Positions 30,831 to 41,153 of a DNA stretch of 64,000 nucleotides are shown here, in pieces. The number at the start of each line of letters is the position of its first letter. Position 1 is the stretch's first letter. The position numbers and the translations under genes are program-made. This DNA is from a bacterium (GTDB lineage: Bacteria > Armatimonadota > Zipacnadia > Zipacnadales > Zipacnadaceae). The notes under the pieces are model-generated. The model saw only the letters and a list, made by a program, of their open reading frames with translations. It did no database searches and had not been told where the DNA came from. The DNA is taken from contig JAUWYY010000002.1 in assembly GCA_030615605.1 (NCBI GenBank), positions 186,001 through 250,000 of the forward strand. The letters run 5' to 3'.

Positions 30831-33800
30831 ATGAGCAGCCGAGATCTATATCTGGGGATTGACGTCGGTTCGGTGAGCGTCAATCTCGCAGTTATAGATG
30901 CCCAGGACAACGTAATAGAGGAGCAGTATATCCGCCACCACGCTCGCCCTATGCAGAGGGCTGCCCAAGCGCTCCAGCAGGCCATAGACAGCTACGGGCG
31001 CGAGCACATCGCCGGGCTGGCCGCCACCGGCAATGGCGGGCGAACAGTGGCGCGCATACTGGGCGCCGACTTTGTCAACGAGGTAGTTGCTCAGGCCACA
31101 GCTACGCGGCGCCTCTTTCCCCGGGTCAACACGGTCATTGAAATCGGCGGCGAGGACTCCAAGCTGATCTTTATCGAGAATTCGCAGCAAGAGGGCAGCG
31201 GCGAGGTGGCCGACTTTGCCATGAATGCCGCCTGCGCGGCGGGGACCGGCTCATTCCTCGACCAGCAGGCCTCACGGTTGGGCCTCGATATCGAAGAATT
31301 CGGCCAACTGGCGCTGCAGTCGGAACATCCTCCTCGGGTGGCCGGTCGCTGCAGCGTCTTTGCCAAGACTGATATGATTCACCTCCAGCAGAAGGCCACC
31401 CCCGAGCACGACATCGTCGCTGGCCTCTGTTTTGCGCTGGCCCGTAACTTCAAGAGCACCGTCGGGTCGAGCGCCGACATTACCCCGCCCCTGTCTTTCC
31501 ACGGCGGACTGGCCGCCAACCCCGGCATGGTCCGCGCTATCAAAGAGGTCTTCGAGGCCGACGGTGACCAGCTCATCATCCCCGAACACTTCGCAGCGAT
31601 GGGAGCAATCGGGGCGGTGCTTAAGGCCCGCCAGAGCGGCATTCAAATGCCTGATCTGGATAAGCTGGAGGAGTTACGCCGCTACCAAGTTCAAGTGGGC
31701 GACGAGAAGGATCTCGAGCCGTTGAATATGGAAAAGTCAACCATCGAGCCCTCGCGGCTAGTTACGCTCACTGTTGAGCCTGGCCACAAGATACCCGCCT
31801 ACCTGGGTGTTGACGTTGGCTCGATCAGCACCTGCCTGGCAGCTATCGACACCGACGCCAATGTACTGGCCAAAGAATATCTGATGACGGCGGGGCGTCC
31901 GCTGGAGGCAGTCCAGGAGGGCCTGCGGCGCATCGGCGAAAGATACGGCGACATCCTCGACATCCGGGGCGCAGCAACGACCGGGTCGGGGCGCTACTTC
32001 ATCGGCGATGTCATCGGTGCTGACATCATCAAGAACGAAATCACCGCCCACGCCCGCGGTGCTTTGCAGATCGCACCGGACGTAGATACGATCTTTGAGA
32101 TTGGCGGCCAGGACAGCAAATACACCAGCCTGCAGGGCGGCACCGTTGTAGATTTCGCTATGAATAATGTCTGTGCGGCGGGTACCGGTTCCTTCTTAGA
32201 AGAGCAGGCCGAACGACTGGGTATCTCCATCCAGGACGAATTTGCCGAGCTGGCCTTCCAATCCCAGGTCCCTGCCAACCTCGGCGAGCGCTGCACCGTA
32301 TTCATGGAGACACAGGTCACGCGCCATCAGCAGTCCGGCGCTATCAAAGAGGACATCTGTGCCGGCCTGGCTTACTCCATCGTCTTCAACTACCTCAACC
32401 GCGTTGTCGAGCATGGCCACATCGGCGACCGCATCTTCTTTCAGGGCGGCACCGCGCTCAATGACGCAGTAGTGGCCGCCTTCGAGAAGGTCACCGGCAA
32501 GCCGATCATCGTTCCGCCCGACAACGAAGTCATCGGCGCAATCGGCTGCGCGCTGCTGGCGATGGACGAAGATACCGGCGAGGGCAGCAACTTCAAGGGC
32601 TTCGAGTTCTCCGAGCTTTCTTATGAGATGGAGTCGTTCATCTGCCATGACTGCCCAAATGAATGCGAGATCAACAGGGTTACCATCGAGGGCGCGGAGC
32701 CGCTGTTCTACGGCAGCCGCTGTGGAAAATATGATGTGAAGAAGCAGGAGCAGCAAAGCGTGGGACCTAATCTGTTCAAAGAGCGCCAGCAGATGCTGAT
32801 GAATGCCTACCAGCCGACCGGGGAACTGCCGCCTGATGCCCCGCGAGTAGGCTTACCGCGCGCCCTGGAGTTCCACGAGCTTTATCCGTTGTGGCATGCT
32901 TTCCTGACCGAGTTGGGCTGCGAGGTGGTGCTTTCTTCGCCCACCAATAAGCGCATCATTCATCAGGGCGTGCAGCATTCGACAGTAGAGCCCTGCTTCC
33001 CGATAAAGCTGATGCTGGGCCATACCCTTGATGTACTGGACAAGGGCATTGACTATATTTTCCTGCCCAGTGTCATTAACCTGGCCAAAAAAGACCCGGG
33101 GATGACCGATGCGTTTCTCTGCCCCTACGCCCAGAGTGTGGCGTACACTTTGGAAGCAGCCATTGACTTCGAGGCGCACGGGGTAAAGGTGCTCAAACCG
33201 GTGGTTTATCTGGCGCTGGGCCGCAAGCATATCATAAAGGCGCTTACTGGAATGGCCCAGGAGCTGGGCAGAAGTAAGCGAGACGCCGCCCGCGCGGTGG
33301 ACGCTGGCCTGCAGGCCCTGGCAAAGTTCGAGGCCGCCTGCCAGGAGCGCGGTCGCCAGATTCTGGCCGAGCTTGATCCTGATGATATGCCGATCGTGCT
33401 GGTCAGTCGCTCCTACAATGGCTGCGATCTGGGAGCAAACCTGCAGCTCCCCCAAAAACTGGCCGATTTGGACGCGCTGGCAATTCCTATGGACTTCCTG
33501 CCGCTGGAGGAGGTCCGCCTGCCCGATGACTGGTTCAATATGTTCTGGGGCTACGGCCAGAAGATTCTGTCGGCGGCTGAGATAATCGCCGACGATGATC
33601 GGCTGCATTCGATCTATCTGACCAACTTCGGCTGCGGGCCAGACTCGTTCCTGATAAGGTTCTTCCGCGAACGGTTGGGCAGCGAGCCGTCCCTGACCAT
33701 TGAAATTGACGAGCACAGCGCCGATGCCGGGATGATAACCCGCTGCGAGGCCTTCCTGGACAGCCTGCGCTCGACCCGTGATCGCCAGTTTGAGAAAGGC

Positions 33801-35048
33801 CGACAGTTCCGACCGCTCAGCATCGAGCCGGCCACCGACCGCACCATCCTGATACCGAATATGAGCGCCCATGCCTACGCGCTGGCCGCGGCCATCCAGG
33901 CCTGCGGGGTAAATGCGGCGGTGTTGCCCGAGCCTGATGACGAAACCGTCTACTGGGGGCGCAAGTACACCTCCGGCAAAGAGTGCTTCCCCTGCATTGT
34001 GACAACCGGCGATATGGTCAAGTATACCAAGCGGGCAGACTTCGACCGCCACAAGACTGCCTTCTTCATGGGCGGCTCCGGCGGACCCTGCCGCTTCGGC
34101 CAGTACAACACCCTGCAGCGAATGGTCCTGGACGATGCCGGCTATCCTGATGTGCCCATCTACGCCCCCAACCAGTCGGGTAATTTCTTCAAGGACCTCG
34201 GCACTGTGGGCAAGGACCTCCTCCGCAGTGCCTGGCAGGGCATGGTAGCCATTGATATGCTCGAGAAGGCTGTGCTGGAGCTACGCCCCTATGAGATCGA
34301 GGCAGGGGCTGCGGAGGAGGTTTTCTGGCGGGGCGTCAAAGCGGTCACCAACGCTGTTAAGAACGATGGTGCTATCTCCACAGCCCTGACGCAGAGCGTA
34401 AGTGAGTTTAAGCAAGTGCCTGTCAAGCGCGTCCGGCAGCGTCCGCGTATCGGGTTGGTCGGCGAGTTCTACATCCGCGCCAACAGCTTCAGCAATCAGA
34501 ATCTGATCAGCAAGATTGAGGCGCTGGGCGGCGAGGTGTGGACAGCACCGGTGAACGAATGGTTCCTGTACCGCAACTTCCGTCGGGGAATGCGAGCCAA
34601 GCTCGACGGCCAGTGGTGGTTGTGGTTAAAGAATTTGATAGCCAACCGGATTATGCAGAGAGACGAACGCCAACTTGCTGCTGCCTTCGACGGCTTCCTG
34701 CGCAATGCCGAGGAACCCACCACTGCCGAAGTCCTGTCAATGGCTTCCCCCTACGTGCACTGCAGCTTCGAAGGCGAGGCGATAATGACGGTGGGCAAGG
34801 CGGTGGACTTCGCCGAAAAGGGCCTCAGCGGGATAGTGTCAGTTATGCCCTTCACCTGTATGCCGGGCACTATCTCCCACGCGATACTGAAGAAAGTGCG
34901 CCGTGATTGCGACAATATTCCGTTCCTCAATATGGTCTACGACGGCGACGAGCAGGCCACCACTCAGACGCGCCTCGAAGCGTTTATGTATCAGGCCCGT
35001 GAGTATATGGAGCAGCCCCACCGGCAGCCTGAATCTGTAGGTCCGTAG
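30831..35048 (+). CDS. 2-hydroxyacyl-CoA dehydratase activase, double ATPase plus DUF2229/HgdD-like fusion (1405 aa)
   Basis: Two BcrAD/BadFG ATPase domains ('YLGIDVGSVSVNLAVID', 'YLGVDVGSISTCLAAID', 'CAAGTGSFL[DE][EQ]QA' twice) followed by a Cys-containing DUF2229-like region. Confidence 0.93.
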   Translation: MSSRDLYLGIDVGSVSVNLAVIDAQDNVIEEQYIRHHARPMQRAAQALQQAIDSYGREHIAGLAATGNGGRTVARILGADFVNEVVAQATATRRLFPRVNTVIEIGGEDSKLIFIENSQQEGSGEVADFAMNAACAAGTGSFLDQQASRLGLDIEEFGQLALQSEHPPRVAGRCSVFAKTDMIHLQQKATPEHDIVAGLCFALARNFKSTVGSSADITPPLSFHGGLAANPGMVRAIKEVFEADGDQLIIPEHFAAMGAIGAVLKARQSGIQMPDLDKLEELRRYQVQVGDEKDLEPLNMEKSTIEPSRLVTLTVEPGHKIPAYLGVDVGSISTCLAAIDTDANVLAKEYLMTAGRPLEAVQEGLRRIGERYGDILDIRGAATTGSGRYFIGDVIGADIIKNEITAHARGALQIAPDVDTIFEIGGQDSKYTSLQGGTVVDFAMNNVCAAGTGSFLEEQAERLGISIQDEFAELAFQSQVPANLGERCTVFMETQVTRHQQSGAIKEDICAGLAYSIVFNYLNRVVEHGHIGDRIFFQGGTALNDAVVAAFEKVTGKPIIVPPDNEVIGAIGCALLAMDEDTGEGSNFKGFEFSELSYEMESFICHDCPNECEINRVTIEGAEPLFYGSRCGKYDVKKQEQQSVGPNLFKERQQMLMNAYQPTGELPPDAPRVGLPRALEFHELYPLWHAFLTELGCEVVLSSPTNKRIIHQGVQHSTVEPCFPIKLMLGHTLDVLDKGIDYIFLPSVINLAKKDPGMTDAFLCPYAQSVAYTLEAAIDFEAHGVKVLKPVVYLALGRKHIIKALTGMAQELGRSKRDAARAVDAGLQALAKFEAACQERGRQILAELDPDDMPIVLVSRSYNGCDLGANLQLPQKLADLDALAIPMDFLPLEEVRLPDDWFNMFWGYGQKILSAAEIIADDDRLHSIYLTNFGCGPDSFLIRFFRERLGSEPSLTIEIDEHSADAGMITRCEAFLDSLRSTRDRQFEKGRQFRPLSIEPATDRTILIPNMSAHAYALAAAIQACGVNAAVLPEPDDETVYWGRKYTSGKECFPCIVTTGDMVKYTKRADFDRHKTAFFMGGSGGPCRFGQYNTLQRMVLDDAGYPDVPIYAPNQSGNFFKDLGTVGKDLLRSAWQGMVAIDMLEKAVLELRPYEIEAGAAEEVFWRGVKAVTNAVKNDGAISTALTQSVSEFKQVPVKRVRQRPRIGLVGEFYIRANSFSNQNLISKIEALGGEVWTAPVNEWFLYRNFRRGMRAKLDGQWWLWLKNLIANRIMQRDERQLAAAFDGFLRNAEEPTTAEVLSMASPYVHCSFEGEAIMTVGKAVDFAEKGLSGIVSVMPFTCMPGTISHAILKKVRRDCDNIPFLNMVYDGDEQATTQTRLEAFMYQAREYMEQPHRQPESVGP

Positions 35049-35088
35049 GCGCCGGCAATCAGCATCACAGCAATAGTCGGAGGATTCG

Positions 35089-35571
35089 TTGCAGCACACA
35101 TCAAAGACCAAGCCAACTTACCATTGGCGCGGCGGCTTTACTGCCTGGGAGACGGCCGTGATAGTTGCCCTGCTGATTGCCCTGGTCTTTCTCCTGATGA
35201 GGCTGACCGTCACCGGTACTCCCACTGACCAGCGTCGCCTCACCATCAACCGTCTTGATGCCATCGGCGATGCCCTGGCCAAATACGCCATAGACAATAA
35301 CGGTCAATTCCCCACCACCAAGCAAGGCCTGGCGGCGCTACTGGCGCCCCCGACGGACCCTCCTGTACCCTACAACTGGCGTGGCCCGTATCTGGAGAAT
35401 CGCGAAGTGATACAGGATGCGTGGGGACAGGAGTTTGCGTACGTCACGCCCGGCCCGGGGGATCCGCCGCAGCCCTATGACCTGAAGAGCCTCGGCGCTG
35501 ACGGTGCCAAAGGTGGCGAGGGCCCCGACGCGGACTTGTTCTACTGGGACCGCACCACGCTGCTGCCTTAA
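35089..35571 (+). CDS. gspG: Type II secretion major pseudopilin GspG-like
   Basis: N-terminal TM then 'RLDAIGDALAKYAIDNNGQFPTTKQGLAALLAPPT...YLENREVIQDAWGQEFAYVTPG'. Confidence 0.8.
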   Translation: MQHTSKTKPTYHWRGGFTAWETAVIVALLIALVFLLMRLTVTGTPTDQRRLTINRLDAIGDALAKYAIDNNGQFPTTKQGLAALLAPPTDPPVPYNWRGPYLENREVIQDAWGQEFAYVTPGPGDPPQPYDLKSLGADGAKGGEGPDADLFYWDRTTLLP

Positions 35572-36626
35572 CTGTCCACCCATGCCCCACTGGCCAGGAG
35601 AGCCTCGCTCTCATCCAGCCACTCCAGAGGTGCGGTCACCTCGTGCAGTAGGAAAGTCAGCCGCTGCTGTGGAGGGATTTTGCGCTGCATCTGCTCGAGG
35701 CGAGAAAACAGCCACCGGGCCCGCATCAGATCCGCCAGGCATAGCCACTCCTCGCCGCTGAGTCGGTGTTCTGCTATATAAGGCTGCAAGAATGCCCGCA
35801 TGCGGGGCAGGCAGAACTCAAAGGATTGGGTAAGCGAGTAGATATCGGCCGGGTCTATGGCCTCCCGCCGACTACTGCCCAGAAAGAGCAAGCCGTCAAC
35901 GATGTCCACCAATCGCGGCTGGCGCCCCACCCAGTCGAAATCGAACAGCCCGACCAACTCAGAGCCTGAGAACTTCATGTTGCCTTGCTGATAGTCGCCG
36001 TGGATAATTACCTGGGGCAGCCGCCAGTAGCGCTCATCAGGCAACCGATCAATTACGTCCGCCACCTGAGTCCCAAGGTAATTGAGTATCGCAGCGGCGT
36101 CGTCTCGCGTAACTGTGCCCGTGTCGTTGCCATCAGCCAGAAGCTCGCGTGCCTCGGCAATCTCACTCAGCCGATTGACCGGGTCGAAATAGCGCCCCCA
36201 ATTCTTCTCGCCTTGAGGCCGGAACTCGCTGGTGGCATCGTGGAATCGAGCCAGGAGCCGACCGGCGGCAGCAATCTGGCTCAGATCACCGGGAGCATGT
36301 GGATCTCCGGCGACGAACGGATACAACTCGTAGATATGCCCGCCGTGGTCAGTCCATCGTCTCCCTTGCGAAGTTGGCAGCGCCGGCGTAACCGGCAGCC
36401 CCGCGCCGGCCAGATGCTCGATGACTGAGTGATCGTAGAGCAGTTGCCCGGGGTCACAGTAGCGGGGATTGCGCTGCTTGAGGAAGAACTTGCCACGCTC
36501 GGTTACTACGACAGTTGCCGGATTAGCAGTACCAGCCTGAGGCGCAGCGCGGACAAAGCAGCCCACCGACCAGGCCGCCAGCAGCTTAGCAATCTGTTCA
36601 TCAGAGAGAGACAAGCTATCCAACAT
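35568..36626 (-). CDS. Phosphotransferase (APH/CotS family)
   Basis: 'VIIHGDYQQGNMKFSGSELVGLFDFDWVG' catalytic loop and DFD motif. Confidence 0.88.
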   Translation of the reverse strand: MLDSLSLSDEQIAKLLAAWSVGCFVRAAPQAGTANPATVVVTERGKFFLKQRNPRYCDPGQLLYDHSVIEHLAGAGLPVTPALPTSQGRRWTDHGGHIYELYPFVAGDPHAPGDLSQIAAAGRLLARFHDATSEFRPQGEKNWGRYFDPVNRLSEIAEARELLADGNDTGTVTRDDAAAILNYLGTQVADVIDRLPDERYWRLPQVIIHGDYQQGNMKFSGSELVGLFDFDWVGRQPRLVDIVDGLLFLGSSRREAIDPADIYSLTQSFEFCLPRMRAFLQPYIAEHRLSGEEWLCLADLMRARWLFSRLEQMQRKIPPQQRLTFLLHEVTAPLEWLDESEALLASGAWVDS

Positions 36627-36673
36627 AGCTCCGTTTCGGCTTCAAATCCGTGTTTCTGAAGCTACGCATCAAT

Positions 36674-37402
36674 CTACGGCTCCCAACGCAACTCCTGAAA
36701 CGAGGTCTTGTCCTCCCACCTAACGCGACTGTCTGCGAAGCTCACATTCAGTCCATCATTGTGGCGAAAGGCTGCGTCATCGTGCCCTCCGTAGAGCACC
36801 GTCCCGTCGAACATCAATACCGTCTCCCCAGGCGCGTCGAAGGCCGCGATGTCTCGGCCATCGCACAGCTCGTTCATTGTGTAGCTGGTCTCGAACCCAA
36901 TACTGGTCTGGCGTTGACGGCGCCGATCCGCCGGGCATATGAAGATGTCGGTATTGCTGATATACGGGTCCAACGCGCCAACCCAATCGCCAGCACGCGG
37001 CAGACGGCCATCCCAGTCTTCGGCGTACATCTGTTGAGCCAGTGCCAGTTGCTTCAAACTGCTCAGGCACCTCGTCAGCGGGCGCGGCCCGCGGCGCGCG
37101 TTCCAAGTGTACAAACCCCCTACTGCTAAGAGAATCGCGCCGATCGCCAGCAATGTCCCACCGACAGCATACCCCCGTCCCGGATAGCGTCGTGCCAATA
37201 CAATGAACGCCAGCACCAGCGAGACGACCGAGGCCGATACAGCCAAGAACGCCACAGCCAGCGCCCCACTGTGCTGCATAGATCGCCCCGTTGGCCAACA
37301 GAAGGTAACTACAAACAAGGCCACGAAGGCCAATACCAGGCTCAGACATCCCATATCGGACGATGGTTCGTGCCTGTTCCCCACTTCTGCCACGCTCCTC
37401 AA
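36674..37402 (-). CDS. Membrane protein with DUF1559/prepilin-type H-X9-DG-like C-terminal domain
   Basis: 'LSSLKQLALAQQMYAEDWDGRLP', 'FICPADRRRQRQTSIGFETSYTMN', 'AAFRHNDGLNVSFADSRVRW'. Confidence 0.7.
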   Translation of the reverse strand: MRSVAEVGNRHEPSSDMGCLSLVLAFVALFVVTFCWPTGRSMQHSGALAVAFLAVSASVVSLVLAFIVLARRYPGRGYAVGGTLLAIGAILLAVGGLYTWNARRGPRPLTRCLSSLKQLALAQQMYAEDWDGRLPRAGDWVGALDPYISNTDIFICPADRRRQRQTSIGFETSYTMNELCDGRDIAAFDAPGETVLMFDGTVLYGGHDDAAFRHNDGLNVSFADSRVRWEDKTSFQELRWEP

Positions 37403-37439
37403 TGCGTCGAGTCAGAGAGCTGTAATGCGCGGGATGCCC

Positions 37440-37877
37440 TCAGCCCTCTTCCTCGGCCCGCACCAGCAGGACGGGGACGTCGCCGTAGCGCAGGACGCGG
37501 TCGGCCACGCTACCGTAGACCCAGCGGCCTAATCCCGAACGGCCGTGCGTGGACATGACAACGAGGGTCCGGCCCACCTCCCCGCAGTAGCGGATGATCT
37601 CATCGGCGACATCGCCCTGCCGGACAGCGACGGTGCAGCGCACCCCTTCGGCTTCTACCCGTGCCTGAATACCATTCAGGTAGTCCGCCGCCACCTGCTT
37701 CTGGGCCTCCCAGTCGAAAGCGCTACCAACGGCCTGCACCAGCTCGTCGTCCAGCACCGGTACCACCGACAGCAGCTCGACAACCGCATCCATGTGCTTG
37801 GCAATAGCCACCGCGTGGGGCAGGGCCTGCTCGGCCAGCTCGGACTGATCCAGTGTCACCAGAATTCGCTTGTACAT
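37440..37877 (-). CDS. Universal stress protein (UspA)
   Basis: 'YKRILVTLDQSELAEQALPHAVAIAK', 'LVVMSTHGRSGLGRWVYGSVADRVLRYGDVPVLLVR'. Confidence 0.95.
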   Translation of the reverse strand: MYKRILVTLDQSELAEQALPHAVAIAKHMDAVVELLSVVPVLDDELVQAVGSAFDWEAQKQVAADYLNGIQARVEAEGVRCTVAVRQGDVADEIIRYCGEVGRTLVVMSTHGRSGLGRWVYGSVADRVLRYGDVPVLLVRAEEEG

Positions 37878-37890
37878 CAGACCACCTCCA

Positions 37891-38976
37891 TCAGCCGTCG
37901 TCTGTCGTGGTGCTGCCGTTAAACGGTAAATTGTCTTGCCCGGCGGGTGGTACGGGCGCGGGGGCGCTGATCCCCAGATGGTCGTACGCCCGCTGAGTCG
38001 CCATCCGCCCTCGTGAGGTGCGAATCACAAAGCCGATCTTGAGCAGATACGGCTCGACCATATCCTCCAGCGTGTCGGTCTCTTCGGCCAGCGTCGCCCC
38101 TATCGCATTCACACCCACCGGCCCGCCGCCGTAATAGTCAATGATAGCCCGCAGACACTTGCGGTCGAGGTTGTCCAGGCCCTGCTCGTCCACGCCCATA
38201 GCGCTGAGCGCCTCCTGGGCGATGTCCTCGGCAATCACGCCATCGCCGACGATCTGGGCATAATCGCGCACCCGCCGCAGCAGGCGATTGACGATACGGG
38301 GCGTACCCCGCGCCCGCTGGGCCAGTTCCTGGGCACCGGCAGCATCCAGCTCTATCTCCAGAATCTGCGCCGCCCGTACCACAATCTCCTGCAACTGCTG
38401 TTCCGTGTAGAAGTCCAGGTGGTGGAAGATGCCAAAGCGCTCGCGGAGCGCCGGGGTCAACATCCCCGCCCGCGTCGTCGCCCCAATCAGCGTAAACGGC
38501 TTGAGGTCCAGCGAGATGGTCTTGGCGTACGGCCCCTTGTCCACCACGAAGTCAATGCAGAAGTCCTCCATCGCCGCATACATATACTCCTCGACCACGC
38601 GCGGCAGGCGGTGGATTTCGTCAATGAACAGCACGTCGCCCCGGTCCAGGTTGGTCAGGATCCCAACCAGGTCGCTGGCCCGCTCGATAGACGGCCCGGA
38701 GGTGCGGAACAGCCTGTTGCCCATCTCGTTGGCGATGATATGGGCCAGCGTGGTCTTGCCCAGCCCGGGCGGGCCGTCGAAGAGGATATGCTCCAGCACA
38801 TCCCCGCGCTGGCGGGCGGCGGCCAGGGCAATGCGGAGCTGCTCGACCACCTGCTCCTGGCCGACGTCGTACTCGTCCAGCGTCTGCGGCCGCAGCGAGA
38901 GCGTTTCTTCTTCCAGCTCCTCCTGCTGCTGGGCCTTAGCACTAATTATCCTGCGGCGATGTTCTCCGTTGGGCAT
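37891..38976 (-). CDS. ruvB: Holliday junction branch migration helicase RuvB
   Basis: 'LRPQTLDEYDVGQEQVVEQLRIALAAARQRGDVLEHILFDGPPGLGKTTLAHIIANEMG', 'DVLFIDEIHRL'. Confidence 0.98.
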   Translation of the reverse strand: MPNGEHRRRIISAKAQQQEELEEETLSLRPQTLDEYDVGQEQVVEQLRIALAAARQRGDVLEHILFDGPPGLGKTTLAHIIANEMGNRLFRTSGPSIERASDLVGILTNLDRGDVLFIDEIHRLPRVVEEYMYAAMEDFCIDFVVDKGPYAKTISLDLKPFTLIGATTRAGMLTPALRERFGIFHHLDFYTEQQLQEIVVRAAQILEIELDAAGAQELAQRARGTPRIVNRLLRRVRDYAQIVGDGVIAEDIAQEALSAMGVDEQGLDNLDRKCLRAIIDYYGGGPVGVNAIGATLAEETDTLEDMVEPYLLKIGFVIRTSRGRMATQRAYDHLGISAPAPVPPAGQDNLPFNGSTTTDDG

Positions 38977-39028
38977 GGTTGTTCCTCGAGTGCCTTGTCA
39001 GTGACGCGGGTCGCTCCGCGCATCAGAG

Positions 39029-40759
39029 TCAGCTCACCCATTCGATGTCGCGCCAGACGACTATCCACTTACCGAATATCTTCACCAACCTGGCCGTCCC
39101 GCCCTCCCCGCCCAGATCCCCGTACTGGTAGCCCCATTTCGCCGTCGCTGCAGGAAGTGTCCCAAGCTTGATGTCTTCGACGTAGAAGGTCGATGTCCAC
39201 GAGGTACGGGTAAGACCCTTGCTGAAGTACCCGCTCGCCTCGTCGTGCGTGAGGCACAATACCACTGCCCCGTGCCCTCGGAACACCTGGCGCTCGGGCA
39301 CCGCGGCTACCATTGTCTCGGTCTCCTGAGCACATCCAGCTCGGTCAAACAACGCCTGGCAGATTCGTGCCTGATCGGTGCGGGGTACGTATGCTGCTAG
39401 TGGGTCAAGGTCCTCGGAGTCTCCGACCCCATCCCCGTCAGTGTCCGCGTCCCGATAGTCGGTCAGCAGCACTTCCTCAGTGAAATCGTCCAGGCCATCC
39501 TTGTCGGTGTCGGGTATCGTGTTGCCGGCGACGCGGAAGACACGAGGCGAGGCAAACGTGACCTGCTTACCATCGAACTGGTATTGCCTACACAGGTTCT
39601 GCTGCCCCGGTTCATAGGTTGTGGCGAGATAGACGTTGTGTCCTGTACATGCGACCGCAGGGCTCCCGGTCAAGCCGAGCAGGCGGGGTTGCGACCAATT
39701 CCGCAGGTCCGAGGATAGCGACAAGGCCAATTGAGAGCCTATAAGTCTGACGGGCACGCGCACAACCGCCGCCGAGAGCCCGTTCGGCTGCACCCACACG
39801 CTAACTGCGCGGTTCTTCCCGACAGTCCCTATAGAGTGCCAACCGGCCTGACCGTCAGCCACAATGACGCCACCACCGACCGTGACGATCGGGCCATCCC
39901 AACGTCCCCGAGTCTCACCCACACCCGAGCCGACTTCCGTCGTCATCGGCTTCTGCCATCCAACGCCCGGTTCCCACCTTCGTACCCACCTATGCCACTT
40001 GTCTGATTGGCTCCCGCTCGTCTCTCGCCAAACTAACCAGAAGTTGCCCCGGTTGTCGGCCGATACGGACACTATCCCCATGCGTCCAGCAACCTCGCGG
40101 ATCTGCCGGGCCACCGACCACGCCCCCTGCGGAGAGCGATGCGAAACGAAGCACTTCGCAGTGATTTTGAAATCCGGCAGAGGGGGGGGTTGCGCTACGG
40201 CCTCGGTGATAAGTGCAGCGAAGCACCTCGCCACTAAACCGGCTTTCGGTTGCCGTCCGCCATTCACGCCTTGCTCGGGCAATGAAGCCGGGCCTTGAGG
40301 GCCCTTGCTGGGCGGCGGAGCGATGACTTCCCATTCGATCCAGACCACGATTGCCCGCCCCTGTGGACCGGCCGCCAGAGCGGGGCCGTCCTCGATTACG
40401 CCGCCCGGCTTCCAGGCGGAGTTCCCTTCTACCCTCCAGTCGTCGCCGTTGGAGGAGGAAGCCACGAGCACTCTTGACCTGTTCTCGCGGCTTGCTTCCA
40501 GCCACGATAGGTACAGGCGCCCCTCCGGGGCCGCCGCGAGGTCAACGGAGTAGCACGGCCTCTGTGCACGGTTGATAAAGACCTCTTTCCCCGGCTTGCT
40601 TCGCCAGGAGGCAAGATTGCGCCGGATCGCAGCAGCCGCCTTGTCGGGTGGCAGCGAGCGCGAGGTGCCGTAGAAGATATGGAAGGGGAAGAACGCTGCG
40701 ATGACAATCAGGACTATGCCGGCAACGACCGCACGTTTGGCCGAGAGCTTGTGTCTCAT
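39029..40759 (-). CDS. Membrane-anchored sialidase/BNR-propeller-like protein with thrombospondin type-3-like calcium repeats
   Basis: N-terminal TM; 'DTDKDGLDDFTEEVLLTDYRDADTDGDGVGDSEDLDPL'; 'YLSWLEASRENRSRVLVASSSNGDDW'. Confidence 0.6.
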   Translation of the reverse strand: MRHKLSAKRAVVAGIVLIVIAAFFPFHIFYGTSRSLPPDKAAAAIRRNLASWRSKPGKEVFINRAQRPCYSVDLAAAPEGRLYLSWLEASRENRSRVLVASSSNGDDWRVEGNSAWKPGGVIEDGPALAAGPQGRAIVVWIEWEVIAPPPSKGPQGPASLPEQGVNGGRQPKAGLVARCFAALITEAVAQPPPLPDFKITAKCFVSHRSPQGAWSVARQIREVAGRMGIVSVSADNRGNFWLVWRETSGSQSDKWHRWVRRWEPGVGWQKPMTTEVGSGVGETRGRWDGPIVTVGGGVIVADGQAGWHSIGTVGKNRAVSVWVQPNGLSAAVVRVPVRLIGSQLALSLSSDLRNWSQPRLLGLTGSPAVACTGHNVYLATTYEPGQQNLCRQYQFDGKQVTFASPRVFRVAGNTIPDTDKDGLDDFTEEVLLTDYRDADTDGDGVGDSEDLDPLAAYVPRTDQARICQALFDRAGCAQETETMVAAVPERQVFRGHGAVVLCLTHDEASGYFSKGLTRTSWTSTFYVEDIKLGTLPAATAKWGYQYGDLGGEGGTARLVKIFGKWIVVWRDIEWVS

Positions 40760-40828
40760 TGCTGCCCCCTCCCATGGCTATTTCCGGTTTTCCTTCCCAC
40801 GATCATTCCCGCTTTCTCCTCCCCCTGC

Positions 40829-40862
40829 TAAAAGTTTTTGCCGGAGGGGTTCCCCGCAAGTC
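40829..40862. repeat. Copy 2 of dispersed intergenic repeat, hairpin-deleted
   Basis: 'AAAGTTTTTGCCGGAGGGGTTCCCCGCAAGTC' equals copy 3 minus its internal hairpin segment. Confidence 0.75.
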
Positions 40863-40879
40863 TTCTCAGCCATATCGCG

Positions 40880-41098
40880 TCACTTGCACCCGTGTATGAA
40901 AGCCACCACCAGCGCCGCTGCCAGAAGTGCCACAGCCAGGACGCCAAACGCTCCGCAGCCCAGCCAGGATAGGTCAACCAGCCAACCTACGATGCCGGTG
41001 CTGCGGTCATCCGAGCCGCCGTCCAGACTTGGCCCCTTACCCAACTTGTCAAGCCGTCTCTGACGGGCGCTTTTCTCTGGCGTTCGCTTCTTAGCCAT
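40880..41098 (-). CDS. Small hypothetical protein with C-terminal TM
   Basis: 72-aa ORF, 'WLGCGAFGVLAVALLAAALVVAFIHGC'. Confidence 0.45.
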   Translation of the reverse strand: MAKKRTPEKSARQRRLDKLGKGPSLDGGSDDRSTGIVGWLVDLSWLGCGAFGVLAVALLAAALVVAFIHGCK

Positions 41099-41153
41099 GT
41101 GCCCATCTCCTGATAGCCCTCTGCCCCAAGCAAGGTTGCAGCCTGCGCCCCGG

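Noticed and set aside
32853-34052. 399-aa ORF on - strand
   Set aside because: Antisense to the activase; no recognisable motif, shadow ORF
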